Positions 52,749-61,376 of a stretch of 64,000 bases of DNA are shown one piece after another. The stretch comes from a virus. Position 1 is the first letter of the stretch, and each line of letters starts with the position of its first letter. A program made the translations under genes and the position numbers. Location of the stretch: IMG/VR virus record IMGVR_UViG_3300027730_000009, positions 1 to 64,000 of that record, one strand, 5' to 3'. The notes under the pieces are model-generated. The model saw nothing but the letters and a program-made list of their open reading frames with translations, was not told where the DNA came from and ran no database searches.

Positions 52749-54362
52749 TTAGAAAAAATAATCGATATCCGTAATAAGTTCAATAGGATTCTCCCATACA
52801 ACAAATCCCTGTTCATTAAATACGGTATTATAGGTACTCACCTTGTCTTTCTTTTCTTTTGTTAGGACCATTTCATATCCTTTTTCTAAGATTAGACTCG
52901 ATACCATTTCGTCGACTTTTTTTAATGCCTTATCCCAAGTGGGGTCAAGTTCTTGGTTGAATCTACCAAGACTTTGAGCTCTTTCAGTTCTAACTTTTCT
53001 CTTTAAAAATTTAATGTGGTATTCTACCGTTGCTCTGTCCTCTTGGTTTCTTATGGAAAGAATAAAACTACCCGGTTTTGTAAGATATGTTTTCACGCAG
53101 TTTTGCTGGTGTTCACTCTCTTGGTAGAACTCATCTTGGGTGGACAATAAATTAACCGAATAGGTAATAAGTTCTGAGTTGTCATTCAATAGGGTAATAT
53201 CTTTATTCAAAGTTGAATAAAACACCTCAGGATATTTTCGGTTGAAAATACCTTTTTTAAGTTTGGTAACCTCATCAGAGAGGGTCTTGTGTTCGATAAG
53301 AAAATCTTTATATGTTTTACTTTTCCAACCTACATTGATTCCATTTTTTTTAAGAAAAACGATAAATTCAATATGGTCCCTGATTACTGTCATTCGTGGT
53401 AGAGTATTTTTTACAAAATTCCAAATTCGTTTCTTTTCCGCATCACTAAGCCAAGAAACATCATGAGGTATCAAAATGTCATTTTGATGAGAAAGATAAA
53501 TCATTAACACCCTATAATCTTGTTGTACCTTAGTTGTCCCAACCAAATTAATCAAAGATTTGAGAGTGTTAAAGGTAAAAGGAACGTCAGTGTGTAACGC
53601 TTTTTTGATGATATCACCACCGAATCCATGAAAGGACATAAGGGAATCAATATATTTGTTTTTACCCTTTTTGAAAAATTTAGCAGGGACAAGACCATCA
53701 AACCCATTGCGTTGGAACCCATAGAAGTTGTCAGGAATACTCACCCCCCTTTTAAAAAGGTAAAATTCATAAAATCTCCACCCCAAACATGAATTGATGT
53801 CATGACCTTCATTTCCCCTTAAATGAAAATCAGGTATCTGACTTAGAAAAATGTCCTGCAATGATTCATACTCTTTCTGATGATTCTCAAGTTTACAAAA
53901 CAAATGCAAAGCGTCACTCATAATCATAAAAGGGTTACGATGAAAATAATTTGTTCTTATCCTCCGATTTTTTTTCTTTTTATGTAACCCCATTATTTCA
54001 CCCTGATACAAAATACCAGTCCTAATGTTCAAAGTAAAAAAAGAAACACTCCTTACTTTTTTGAAATAATGAACACCCTCTCGTCGTTCATTATGATAAC
54101 GGAATACCTTGAACGATATCTTATCTCCATTTTTTTCAATCACCATAGTTGTCTTAGAATGGGAAACTCTCGCCAACTTATTGGCATAGTGTTTCAAAAA
54201 CTCCTCTGATGAATTAAGATATGTGTGATGCTTATCCCAATAAGGATTTTTAAGTTTTGGAGTGTTTAGTAAAAACCCATAATTTTCGATAACTAAATGG
54301 TCTTTGTGTACCTGAACCTCGTAGTCCTCTTTTACTTTTTTGTAAATCTCTATTTTTTCCAT
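52749..54362 (-). CDS. PcfJ-like protein
   Basis: 537 residues from the ATG at 54362; an earlier in-frame ATG lies inside the terminator and is rejected. The carboxy part has SEHQQNCVKTYLTKPGSFIL (near 435-454) then S-I-R, the C-V-x-x-Y...G-S-x-I-x-S-I-R motif of PcfJ proteins from plasmids and phages. Function of PcfJ is unknown. The amino half is basic and unassigned. Confidence 0.65.
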   Translation of the reverse strand: MEKIEIYKKVKEDYEVQVHKDHLVIENYGFLLNTPKLKNPYWDKHHTYLNSSEEFLKHYANKLARVSHSKTTMVIEKNGDKISFKVFRYHNERREGVHYFKKVRSVSFFTLNIRTGILYQGEIMGLHKKKKNRRIRTNYFHRNPFMIMSDALHLFCKLENHQKEYESLQDIFLSQIPDFHLRGNEGHDINSCLGWRFYEFYLFKRGVSIPDNFYGFQRNGFDGLVPAKFFKKGKNKYIDSLMSFHGFGGDIIKKALHTDVPFTFNTLKSLINLVGTTKVQQDYRVLMIYLSHQNDILIPHDVSWLSDAEKKRIWNFVKNTLPRMTVIRDHIEFIVFLKKNGINVGWKSKTYKDFLIEHKTLSDEVTKLKKGIFNRKYPEVFYSTLNKDITLLNDNSELITYSVNLLSTQDEFYQESEHQQNCVKTYLTKPGSFILSIRNQEDRATVEYHIKFLKRKVRTERAQSLGRFNQELDPTWDKALKKVDEMVSSLILEKGYEMVLTKEKKDKVSTYNTVFNEQGFVVWENPIELITDIDYFF

Positions 54363-54371
54363 AGTCAAAAA

Positions 54372-54393
54372 GGGGGATGGTCTCCCATCCCCC
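54372..54393 (-). terminator. Intrinsic terminator of the DUF932 gene
   Basis: Perfect 9-bp stem GGGGGATGG-GAGA-CCATCCCCC followed by TTTTT on the minus strand. Confidence 0.9.
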
Positions 54394-54415
54394 AAGGGTT
54401 AGTAATTGTTAGGGT

Positions 54416-55171
54416 TTAGCAGTAAGACTCGGCCAGTTCCCACAAGTCAGAGTTGATACGGTTGACAACATCGAAGTTCTTAAGTTCACGCATCTTGATG
54501 AAACGACCCTTCTGATTCTGAACCTGCTCTCCACCACGGACAAACTTCTCTTGAACTCGGTTGAAGACCTTCCACATGGTGGGTTCTTGGTCTCCTTCAC
54601 GAAGAGGGTTCAACCATGAATTAACATCAATCTTAGGTAGTGAACCTGAGTTCCAACGAAGCATTGTAGCCTTGTTGACAAAATCTACACTCTCCGACTC
54701 GGTCATCATCTTAGACTCGAACATCTCAACCTTTTGTTGAAGAAGGGGTAGGGTGGTTGCGAATTGGTCGGTGATACGACGAATATCACCCATCTCCAAT
54801 CCTTTGTGACGAAGTTTAAAGTCCGAAGTCGTTTGGGTGGGAACAGTCAATCCATTTGAACATACCAAACGGAAAAGACCCGCTTGGATTTGAAGGGGTT
54901 TGGTTCCGTTGTGAGAGTTTTGAATCACCGCCTGAATCAGAGAGTCACCAACAGCAGGGAGGGTTCCATTGGTAAGACGAATCTCGTGAGCGTGGTACTG
55001 AGTTTTTCCTTTTTGAACTGCCGAGGCAATCTTCCACCCATCTTGTTCAAACTTCTCTAAGATTTCTAAAGAAGAAACAAAGGTGTATTTGTCAGACACC
55101 TTAGGAGATGCTTGGTTGGCGAAAATCGAGGGGACTTTTAAGGTCAGGGTTTCAAGAGAGAGAGTGTTCAT
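54416..55171 (-). CDS. DUF932 (phage/plasmid-like) protein
   Basis: 251 residues. KYTFVSSLEILEKFEQDGWK, then THEIRLTN-type strands and AGLFRLVCSNGLTVPTQTTS (about 113-132), typical of the DUF932 family found on phages and plasmids and related to anti-recombination or replication-associated factors; exact role unknown. Own strong promoter and terminator, so probably highly expressed early. Confidence 0.8.
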   Translation of the reverse strand: MNTLSLETLTLKVPSIFANQASPKVSDKYTFVSSLEILEKFEQDGWKIASAVQKGKTQYHAHEIRLTNGTLPAVGDSLIQAVIQNSHNGTKPLQIQAGLFRLVCSNGLTVPTQTTSDFKLRHKGLEMGDIRRITDQFATTLPLLQQKVEMFESKMMTESESVDFVNKATMLRWNSGSLPKIDVNSWLNPLREGDQEPTMWKVFNRVQEKFVRGGEQVQNQKGRFIKMRELKNFDVVNRINSDLWELAESYC

Positions 55172-55196
55172 GGGTTTTTGTTTTTGAATTACACTT

Positions 55197-55228
55197 CAAA
55201 GATAAAACAAAAAAACTTTTCAGCCAAA
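55197..55228 (-). promoter_or_regulatory. Bacteroidota-type promoter for the DUF932 gene
   Basis: Minus strand TTTG (55228-55225), 20 bases, TATCTTTG (55204-55197), 25 bases before the ATG at 55171. Confidence 0.75.
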
Positions 55229-55235
55229 TCTTTTT

Positions 55236-55508
55236 TCAATTAAGAAAAAAGTTTCCAAACTCAGTCTCCACAAAAATCTTGTCTTCTTTTTTTGGAGGAT
55301 TACCATTCAACCCAACACAAAGTTCGATAAGTTGTTTTCTAGTTAAAGGAATCTCATTTCCACCTTCAGCATTTTTACTGGCAATCACTTGAACCTTTTC
55401 ATAGAACTTATCCTTGAGTTCCAACGGAATCAAATTAGACAGGTCCTCAGGATTGTCATCAAAGAACTTCATCAAGTTAGACATATAAATTGCAACATCC
55501 ACATTCAT
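55236..55508 (-). CDS. Hypothetical small protein
   Basis: 90 residues from the ATG at 55508. Helical and acidic (MSNLMKFFDDNPEDLSNLIP; LTRKQLIELCVGLNGNPP). A longer frame would overlap the LRR gene. No family recognised. Confidence 0.55.
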   Translation of the reverse strand: MNVDVAIYMSNLMKFFDDNPEDLSNLIPLELKDKFYEKVQVIASKNAEGGNEIPLTRKQLIELCVGLNGNPPKKEDKIFVETEFGNFFLN

Positions 55509-55533
55509 AAGACAAAAATAAGGGAAAAAAATA

Positions 55534-55554
55534 AAGGGTTCAATATGAACCCTT
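55534..55554 (-). terminator. Intrinsic terminator of the tagged LRR gene
   Basis: Perfect stem AAGGGTTCA/TGAACCCTT, 3-base loop, then TTTATTTTTTT on the minus strand. Confidence 0.85.
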
Positions 55555-55560
55555 AAATTA

Positions 55561-56868
55561 TTATTGTGCAACCTCCCAAAGTCCTGAGTCCCATTCGACA
55601 CCTCTGTCGGCAATACCTTGAGGTATCTCCAAATTATCAGACTCCTTGACATTGATAAACAATAAATCAGGAAGGTCAGCAATACAGTCAGGGATGGTTC
55701 TCAGTTCAGGATTTTTCTGTAGGGTTAAAAACTTTAAATTTTTAAGTTCACAAACTTGTTCAGGAAGATAATCAATACAATTAATCAAAACCAAAGCCTC
55801 AAGGTTTTTAAACTTACCAATACTCGGTGGAATAACCAAAGTATGTTGTCCTCTCCCGTTGATGTTAATTTCATTCAAATCATCAGGTAGAGCATCGAAT
55901 AATTCGTCTAATCCATAAAGACCAATGAACTTACCAACAGACCCCGAATTAAAACCATCAATTTCAAGTTTTTCACCACCGACGGTAAGACCCTTAGCAA
56001 ACTCAGGTTTAAAATATTGTTTTAATTCCTCCATTGGTCCGTTTAACAACTGAACCAAATCAACACTACGGTCATCCTTGTCCATAAACTGATTGCTAGG
56101 GAAGTGGAACTGATATCTATCAACAGGAAGACCTGTAGAAGGTGCCACTCTAGTGTCATTGGGATTGTATACAACATACAAAGGACCATCCTTAATATAA
56201 CGGTCAAACCAGTTAAGACCAGGGGCTGATGTACACCAGCGAGTCTCTTGTTGGTTCCCACCATAGAAACATGCCGCCTCTCTACCCTTATCACCCTTAT
56301 CTTCAATTTTTACGACCTTCCAAGTCTCACCCTCAAAACCACTTTCTGCACCAGGGTGAACCGCCAAATTCTTTCTCTCCGCCTTAGTGGTAGTTGCCAT
56401 AGTTAAGTCAAAGTCCTTAACCGCGTCATACAAATCATCAACACTCAACTTATTGATGTCTCTTAACTCAACAGGAAGTCTATTTTTGAAACGATGAAAC
56501 TTCTTCAAATCATCGGTCACCTTATAAAGGTCCTCCATGAAACGGTCCTTACTTTGGACAACCTCCCTATCGTAACCATACTCACCATACTGAAGTTCAG
56601 TCTTAGGACGAAGGTAGTTTTTAATAATCCATGGAGTGTATTCCCCCACCTTTACCTTAGACATATCTTCCTTACTGATTCTATCATCACCCAAGTTTAC
56701 ATCGTTCAAACGAGTGGTCGGGTCCGCAGCAATTAACTGAAGTAATTCAGTTTTTTTCAAAAGGGGTTTTTTTTCCGAACCTTTCTTCGGATTTACAAAC
56801 TTGTCCATCAACACCTCAAAACGAGAGGCTTCCTTAATAAGTGTACGCAGTAAAGAATTAAACTTCAT
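55561..56868 (-). CDS. Tagged protein with C-x-YG...TRWC motif and leucine-rich repeats
   Basis: 435 residues. Opens MKFNSLLRTLIKEASRFEVL; the segment ends I-K-E before Ala, the exact T4-type cleavage rule. C200-F-Y-G...T-R-W211-C212-T-S and F-x-x-Y-x-x-x-G-P-L-Y-V-V follow the same order as the proteins at 4832 and 16391. Residues about 345-425 are leucine-rich repeats (FKNLEALVLINCIDYLPEQV; LKNLKFLTLQKNPELRTIPD), a protein-binding surface. A packaged effector with a host target is a reasonable guess. Confidence 0.7.
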   Translation of the reverse strand: MKFNSLLRTLIKEASRFEVLMDKFVNPKKGSEKKPLLKKTELLQLIAADPTTRLNDVNLGDDRISKEDMSKVKVGEYTPWIIKNYLRPKTELQYGEYGYDREVVQSKDRFMEDLYKVTDDLKKFHRFKNRLPVELRDINKLSVDDLYDAVKDFDLTMATTTKAERKNLAVHPGAESGFEGETWKVVKIEDKGDKGREAACFYGGNQQETRWCTSAPGLNWFDRYIKDGPLYVVYNPNDTRVAPSTGLPVDRYQFHFPSNQFMDKDDRSVDLVQLLNGPMEELKQYFKPEFAKGLTVGGEKLEIDGFNSGSVGKFIGLYGLDELFDALPDDLNEININGRGQHTLVIPPSIGKFKNLEALVLINCIDYLPEQVCELKNLKFLTLQKNPELRTIPDCIADLPDLLFINVKESDNLEIPQGIADRGVEWDSGLWEVAQ

Positions 56869-56884
56869 TATAATGAGATTTTAT

Positions 56885-56892
56885 TATAAATA
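56885..56892 (-). promoter_or_regulatory. TATTTATA element
   Basis: Minus strand TATTTATA 16 bases before the ATG at 56868. Confidence 0.4.
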
Positions 56893-56911
56893 TACGATGC
56901 TAATATAATAC

Positions 56912-57757
56912 TCAGTAATTCATTATAAGCAACTCCTCACCCATATTTTGTTTTTTTCCCTTAGTAGCGGCAGCGGCCTTAGCAAAAGAACGACGTTCCC
57001 ATCGATACCCATTCTCAGGGAACCACTGACCCAAGAGTTCAAAGTCATAGTACGACAAAGAGAACTTACCCTGAATCTCTTTCAAGGCATTCGCCAACCT
57101 CTCGTGGTCGTTCCTGTCAAAGTCATGGTTAGAATAGTAATTCTCGGTTTTCCAATAGGGTGGGTCCATGTAGAAATAAGTGGTTGGTGAATCGTATTTT
57201 GAAATAACCTCTTGAAAGTCCATATTTTCAACAAAAGTAATCTTTTCGAAATGTTCACGAAAAGAAAGTTTTTTCAGTTTGTCCATAAAGATTAGAACTT
57301 TACAACGATATTTGCCCTTATAATCCGTGTAATTGGAAGTTTCTGGTTTAGAACCCGAAAAAACTTGACACAAGACATATACATACTTCGCAGCAATTAC
57401 AAAGTTAGGTTCATCACCAATGACCAAATTTTCATTGAATATTTCTTTTTGAAATGTTTTGAACATAACCTCAAATTCGGGTGGGGTGTTTTCAACACCA
57501 AGTTGTTGACATGGATATCGGGAGAGTTCATCCCAAAGTCTATCATACTCTTTTGCACATTTGAATAGGTTAGCGTTTAGTCTATTGTAGTCATTATAAA
57601 CGACTGTCTTGAGGTTTGGGTACTTTTTGAGGTCCATATTAAAGAACACCCAGAACATCCCTGAAAATCCCTCTACATATGTTTCAATGTTAGTGGGGAT
57701 AAACGGAACAATCCATTTACCAATCCTAGCCTTTCCTCCGATATATGATATTGCCAT
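56912..57757 (-). CDS. dam: DNA adenine methylase (D12 class, Dam-like)
   Basis: 281 residues. Motif I region AISYIGGKARIGKWIVPFIP at the start, VEGFSGMFWVFFNM, then FYMDPPYW (near 195) with the catalytic D-P-P-Y, and SLSYYDF. Alpha-type D12 N6-adenine methylase; the site may be GATC but cannot be read from sequence. Host-type promoter upstream. Confidence 0.9.
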   Translation of the reverse strand: MAISYIGGKARIGKWIVPFIPTNIETYVEGFSGMFWVFFNMDLKKYPNLKTVVYNDYNRLNANLFKCAKEYDRLWDELSRYPCQQLGVENTPPEFEVMFKTFQKEIFNENLVIGDEPNFVIAAKYVYVLCQVFSGSKPETSNYTDYKGKYRCKVLIFMDKLKKLSFREHFEKITFVENMDFQEVISKYDSPTTYFYMDPPYWKTENYYSNHDFDRNDHERLANALKEIQGKFSLSYYDFELLGQWFPENGYRWERRSFAKAAAATKGKKQNMGEELLIMNY

Positions 57758-57789
57758 ATTAATTTTTCTGTTTTTTTAGAATGTACTAA

Positions 57790-57821
57790 CAAATATACAA
57801 ATAGCAAGTAATAAAAACAAA
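57790..57821 (-). promoter_or_regulatory. Bacteroidota-type promoter for the Dam-like gene
   Basis: Minus strand TTTG (57821-57818), 20 bases, TATATTTG (57797-57790), 32 bases before the ATG. Confidence 0.7.
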
Positions 57822-57958
57822 TCTCAAACAAAATGTTTCATTAGACCTTTACAACACTTTTAGAAAAAATTTAACATTGCAAATTGTACTAATGGGATTC
57901 TAATGTTATATTTATGTTAAGAGAATATCAATAAACTTTACAAAAACTTAACAAAAAA

Positions 57959-58300
57959 ATGAAAACTATTTTAATTATCACCCTACTTTTTCTAAATTCA
58001 AACTTATTTGCACAAAAAGCCATTTATACTGACAACGATGGTGATGGTGTTATTGAATATACTTTGATGGACGATTTCAAAAAAGTTTTGGAGACAGGTT
58101 ATTACCAAAACAACAAGATGGTTGGGACGTGGACTTTATTCTACCCCGACGGTAAAAAAAGAATGGTTGCAAAATTCAAAAACGGAATTAAACAAGGTCT
58201 TTGGTTAGTTTACGATGATAAGGGTAGAATTTTAACTGAGGTGTTTTACAAAGACGATAAAAAAATTAGCGCATCTCAACACAACTACGCTAATAACTAA
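57959..58300 (+). CDS. Secreted MORN-repeat (YwqK-like) protein
   Basis: 113 residues. Signal peptide MKTILIITLLFLNSNLFAQ. Mature part: a TDNDGDGVIEY calcium-like loop, then MORN repeats GTWTLFYPDGKKRMV and GLWLVYDDKGRILTEVFY. Typical of small secreted Bacteroidota proteins, so it may have been taken from a host. The 200 bases upstream hold only its promoter region. Confidence 0.75.
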   Translation: MKTILIITLLFLNSNLFAQKAIYTDNDGDGVIEYTLMDDFKKVLETGYYQNNKMVGTWTLFYPDGKKRMVAKFKNGIKQGLWLVYDDKGRILTEVFYKDDKKISASQHNYANN

Positions 58301-58491
58301 TAACAATTCTTGTAAGGTCTACACGAAGCTTTCTGACTGAATCCCATAGACTTACAAGATGTTTTTTTACAGTAAGATTCTGACCATTTTCTCGGTTTCT
58401 TAAATTTTTTAACCTCTTCTAAACTATCGGGATGTTTATTTTCAGTTTTTTCTACATATTCTTTTAGATACTTAATAATCAAATCTCTCAT
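58297..58491 (-). CDS. Small Cys/Lys-rich protein
   Basis: 64 residues, basic, with four Cys near the end (YCKKTSCKSMGFSQKASCRP). A small zinc site or disulfide peptide is possible. TATTTATA element three bases upstream. Confidence 0.5.
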   Translation of the reverse strand: MRDLIIKYLKEYVEKTENKHPDSLEEVKKFKKPRKWSESYCKKTSCKSMGFSQKASCRPYKNCY

Positions 58492-58494
58492 ACA

Positions 58495-58502
58495 TATAAA
58501 TA
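58495..58502 (-). promoter_or_regulatory. TATTTATA element
   Basis: Minus strand TATTTATA three bases before the ATG at 58491. Confidence 0.35.
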
Positions 58503-58645
58503 TGTCATGTCAAAATTGTAAAAATAAAACACCTTTTCAAATTTCATCCAAGTTAAATTGGATGCTTGTTTTCACCTCTTACGGATTCGTATCGGTTATT
58601 TACTCAACTTATAAATTAGTTTCCTACCTTCTCAGTTTGATTTGA
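58502..58645 (+). CDS. Small membrane protein with CxxC start
   Basis: 47 residues, [20 protein letters not shown] then a hydrophobic helix ([20 protein letters not shown]). Overlaps the convergent DnaJ gene end by 30 bases. Confidence 0.5.
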   Translation: MSCQNCKNKTPFQISSKLNWMLVFTSYGFVSVIYSTYKLVSYLLSLI

Positions 58646-59551
58646 TTTATCAAACCTAACATTTAATTTTACATACATATCCCCATTTGGGAACCCTTTA
58701 TTTTTTAACCTCAGGGGTTTAGATGTATCAAAAATAATGGGTGCAGGTATTTTAAGTTCACCATCAGGGTGGTGTATAATATAAAAGTCCTCAGTAATTG
58801 TTTGTAAGTCCAAAAACAAATTGTAAATTAAATCCGAACCCATTTTTTGAAATTCACCGTTTTGTTCGATGATTGGTTGGATAACCAAATTACCATACAT
58901 ACCTTGGATAAAGTCACCTCGACCTTCTAACTTCATGAATTGACCATCATCAATCCCTTTTGGAAGGGATACCGTAATAGATTCAAAATGATTTTTAGTT
59001 CCAACACCCGAACAACTATGACATCTATTGATTAATATTTGCCCTTTAGCTTGGCAATGTACACACGCCACTCTAACTCTCTGTTGAAAAAATCCTGAAC
59101 CTAAAACTTGAATGCTGTGTCCCGCACCATGACAGACGGCACACAATTGAGTGTCCCCTCCTGAACCACCACAATCTGAACAGGCAATGTTCCTTTGATA
59201 GTTGATTGTTTTTGGACCTCCTTTATAGGACTCCATTACCGTTACAGGTAGTTTTATTATCTTATCAGCAACTTTTCTTATTGGCGGTGCTCCCCCACCT
59301 TGATTGTACATGTTTTTGAAAAACTCTTCGAATGAGCCACCAGCAAAAGGATTGTCTTTTTGTCTAAGATAATCTATTTTTTTCTTAGGGTCTGAAAGAA
59401 CATCGTATGCCTCGGCAATCTCTTTGAATTTCTCTCCCCCATCAGGATTTACATCAGGATGATATTTCTTAGATAGTAATCTATATTGTTTTTTAATTTC
59501 TTCATCAGTGGCATCTTCCTTAACACCTAAAATTTCAAAGTAGTTTTTCAT
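58616..59551 (-). CDS. dnaJ: DnaJ co-chaperone
   Basis: 311 residues. J domain 1-65 with H-P-D in [12 protein letters not shown]; short Gly/Phe linker; four zinc units [32 protein letters not shown] (about 130-190); then the substrate-binding carboxy domains. It stimulates host DnaK; in phages it can aid replication or assembly. The start codon lies four bases from that of the divergent gene at 59556. Confidence 0.93.
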   Translation of the reverse strand: MKNYFEILGVKEDATDEEIKKQYRLLSKKYHPDVNPDGGEKFKEIAEAYDVLSDPKKKIDYLRQKDNPFAGGSFEEFFKNMYNQGGGAPPIRKVADKIIKLPVTVMESYKGGPKTINYQRNIACSDCGGSGGDTQLCAVCHGAGHSIQVLGSGFFQQRVRVACVHCQAKGQILINRCHSCSGVGTKNHFESITVSLPKGIDDGQFMKLEGRGDFIQGMYGNLVIQPIIEQNGEFQKMGSDLIYNLFLDLQTITEDFYIIHHPDGELKIPAPIIFDTSKPLRLKNKGFPNGDMYVKLNVRFDKSNQTEKVGN

Positions 59552-59555
59552 TGTA

Positions 59556-60200
59556 ATGACACCAAAATATTATGTAGTCCTGTTTAAGAATAAGGTTCGG
59601 AAAAAAATAATAAAGAAATTTAGTAATTTCAAAAATTCTGAAAACTTTTATAACAATTTAATTAAAGAGAGTTCTGCGGTAATTTTCCCAAAAAAGATAG
59701 AGAATGGTAAAAACTCACACTATGAGTTGGCACTCTTACAAAATAAAAGTAATCAGGATAATGATATTTATATGACTGATGAGTTAGGTAGAAATGTTAA
59801 GGTTGTTTTAGAAGATGAAAGTTTTGAAATGTTAAAAATCAAACTATACGAAGTTGAGGAGTTAATTTATGATACTCAAAAAAAACAAAAAATTTCAACC
59901 CTTAAATTAATACAAACTTATTTGAAGGGAGATGGTGTTAAAATGGTTTTCTCATTAAACAATAAATTTATCATTCAAAAAGACGAAGACATTAAATTGT
60001 TTTCATTAAAGTCTGAAATGGAAACTGACCGATTTATTGATTGTATTTCAAAACAATTTTACAAGGAAGGTCGTAAAGATTGTCTTTTTATAAAAGATAC
60101 CTCTACAGCACAAAAAAAATACCTCTTTTCAGTTTTATCTGAAATGGGTATTGATAAGAAAGTTTTATATCGAAAGTTTACGACTTATCCTCGTCAGTAA
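59556..60200 (+). CDS. Hypothetical protein
   Basis: 214 residues, Lys-rich ([20 protein letters not shown] at the start), mixed alpha/beta. No family recognised. Divergent from dnaJ, with only four bases between the start codons, so each promoter must lie within the other gene. Confidence 0.6.
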   Translation: MTPKYYVVLFKNKVRKKIIKKFSNFKNSENFYNNLIKESSAVIFPKKIENGKNSHYELALLQNKSNQDNDIYMTDELGRNVKVVLEDESFEMLKIKLYEVEELIYDTQKKQKISTLKLIQTYLKGDGVKMVFSLNNKFIIQKDEDIKLFSLKSEMETDRFIDCISKQFYKEGRKDCLFIKDTSTAQKKYLFSVLSEMGIDKKVLYRKFTTYPRQ

Positions 60201-60435
60201 TTTCCGTTTCTTTTTCCTCTAACATAAAATGAAAATCGACTCCTGATATTTCCACGGTGAATTGTTTGTGATGCCGGTCAATTTCTCGGAAGTGACTTTG
60301 CATTTTTTTAAAATCGGGTTCCTTAAGTTCGAATACCACGACTGTATTTCCATCTGGAAACATATCCAAAAAAGAATCCGAAAGTATTGCCAACTTTTCT
60401 AAATCCCCCAAATCATTTTTTTGAGTCTCTTCCAT
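60178..60435 (-). CDS. Hypothetical small protein
   Basis: 85 residues, acidic ends, beta-alpha core (TVVVFELKEPDFKKMQSHFR; FTVEISGVDFHFML). No family recognised. Overlaps the small gene upstream by 37 bases. Confidence 0.5.
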   Translation of the reverse strand: MEETQKNDLGDLEKLAILSDSFLDMFPDGNTVVVFELKEPDFKKMQSHFREIDRHHKQFTVEISGVDFHFMLEEKETEITDEDKS

Positions 60436-60578
60436 AATGTTGGTTTTTCTTTTTTAAATAAATCTTCTTTTTTTAATTTTTGAAATTTAGAAACCAAATC
60501 TTTTTTGTATTTCTCAATTTCGACATCATCTTTTGTTTTTTCCTTATTCAGCCAATCCAATAGTCTCTGTTGGTTCAT
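60399..60578 (-). CDS. Small Lys-rich protein
   Basis: 59 residues, ATG at 60578: MNQQRLLDWLNKEKTKDDVE, then IEKYKKDLVSKFQKLKKEDL, ending WKRLKKMIWGI. It overlaps both neighbours by about 35 bases, as is common in this genome. Confidence 0.5.
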   Translation of the reverse strand: MNQQRLLDWLNKEKTKDDVEIEKYKKDLVSKFQKLKKEDLFKKEKPTLWKRLKKMIWGI

Positions 60579-60972
60579 CTTCTTCTAATTCTTTTGGTTT
60601 GTTATCTTCAAAATAAAAGTTTAGTTTTTTAAGACTCTCTAAGTCAGAAGACTCGAAGGTTTTTTTCAAATCGGAAATGACTTCTTTGAAAAGTAATTCT
60701 TTTTCTTCTCGTTCCTTATTTATCTTAATTAATCTAAGAATGTTTTGAACAGTTTTTTCAACTTCCTGTTCGTTAATCTCACAAACAATACTTAGACCAC
60801 GAAAATTTTCTCCTTTTTGTGACTCGAACGGTATTGTTTGACCGTCGGTTGAAATGCTTTTAGGAACTCCCCAAGATTTAGGGATTTCAATATCGAAAGA
60901 AAAATATGACTCTAATTTCCTTATTGAAAAAAAATATTCCAAAAATGGTTCTATTGATTTGAAAAAATTCAT
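60544..60972 (-). CDS. Hypothetical protein
   Basis: 142 residues: beta-rich first half (YFSFDIEIPKSWGVPKSIST; GLSIVCEINEQEVEKTVQNI), charged coiled-coil second half. No family recognised. ATGA overlap with the membrane gene upstream. Confidence 0.55.
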   Translation of the reverse strand: MNFFKSIEPFLEYFFSIRKLESYFSFDIEIPKSWGVPKSISTDGQTIPFESQKGENFRGLSIVCEINEQEVEKTVQNILRLIKINKEREEKELLFKEVISDLKKTFESSDLESLKKLNFYFEDNKPKELEEDEPTETIGLAE

Positions 60973-61148
60973 GTTGTGATTAAATATGTTAGAAAATAAC
61001 TGATTGATAAATATAAAAATAAAAGGTCCCTACTTGAAAATAATGCTTCATTTCCAAGCAGGACACCTATGAATTTTACTATATTTTTTATAATAATTTG
61101 AGATGTTAGGATAAACAAAAATAAAAATAAAGTGTCTAAACTTAACAT
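60969..61148 (-). CDS. Small two-span membrane protein
   Basis: 59 residues, ATG at 61148: MLSLDTLFLFLFILTSQIII, a short loop, then LLFLYLSISYFLTYLITT. Overlaps the next gene by ATGA and starts one base after the histone-like stop. Confidence 0.55.
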   Translation of the reverse strand: MLSLDTLFLFLFILTSQIIIKNIVKFIGVLLGNEALFSSRDLLFLYLSISYFLTYLITT

Positions 61149-61149
61149 T

Positions 61150-61323
61150 TTATTTTTTTTTGTTTTCTTCCAAAATCTCGATTCTAAGTTGTTGCAAAAG
61201 AGCTTTCAATTCTTGCGCAGTTTTTCTTGCACGAGTACCAGCACTTTTGTTTCCCTTGAAGAATTTTTCAGTGTCACTTGAGAGTAACTCTGTCAAATCT
61301 TTGATGTTCTGTAATGTTTCCAT
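61150..61323 (-). CDS. Histone H1-like (Hc1-type) DNA-binding protein
   Basis: 57 residues: METLQNIKDLTELLSSDTEK, then FFKGNKSAGTRARKTAQELK, then ALLQQLRIEILEENKKK. The K-x-x-x-A-G-T-R-A-R-K-x-x-x-E-L-K core is that of small H1-like proteins common in Bacteroidota, which bind DNA without sequence preference. It may compact phage DNA or disturb the host nucleoid. Confidence 0.75.
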   Translation of the reverse strand: METLQNIKDLTELLSSDTEKFFKGNKSAGTRARKTAQELKALLQQLRIEILEENKKK

Positions 61324-61376
61324 TTTAAAGTATTTTTTATTGTTTATGGATAATCTAAGACAATATAATCATATTG

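Noticed and set aside
52749-54395. Start of the PcfJ-like gene at 54395
   Set aside because: That ATG lies within the perfect terminator hairpin of the preceding gene; the ATG at 54362 is used.
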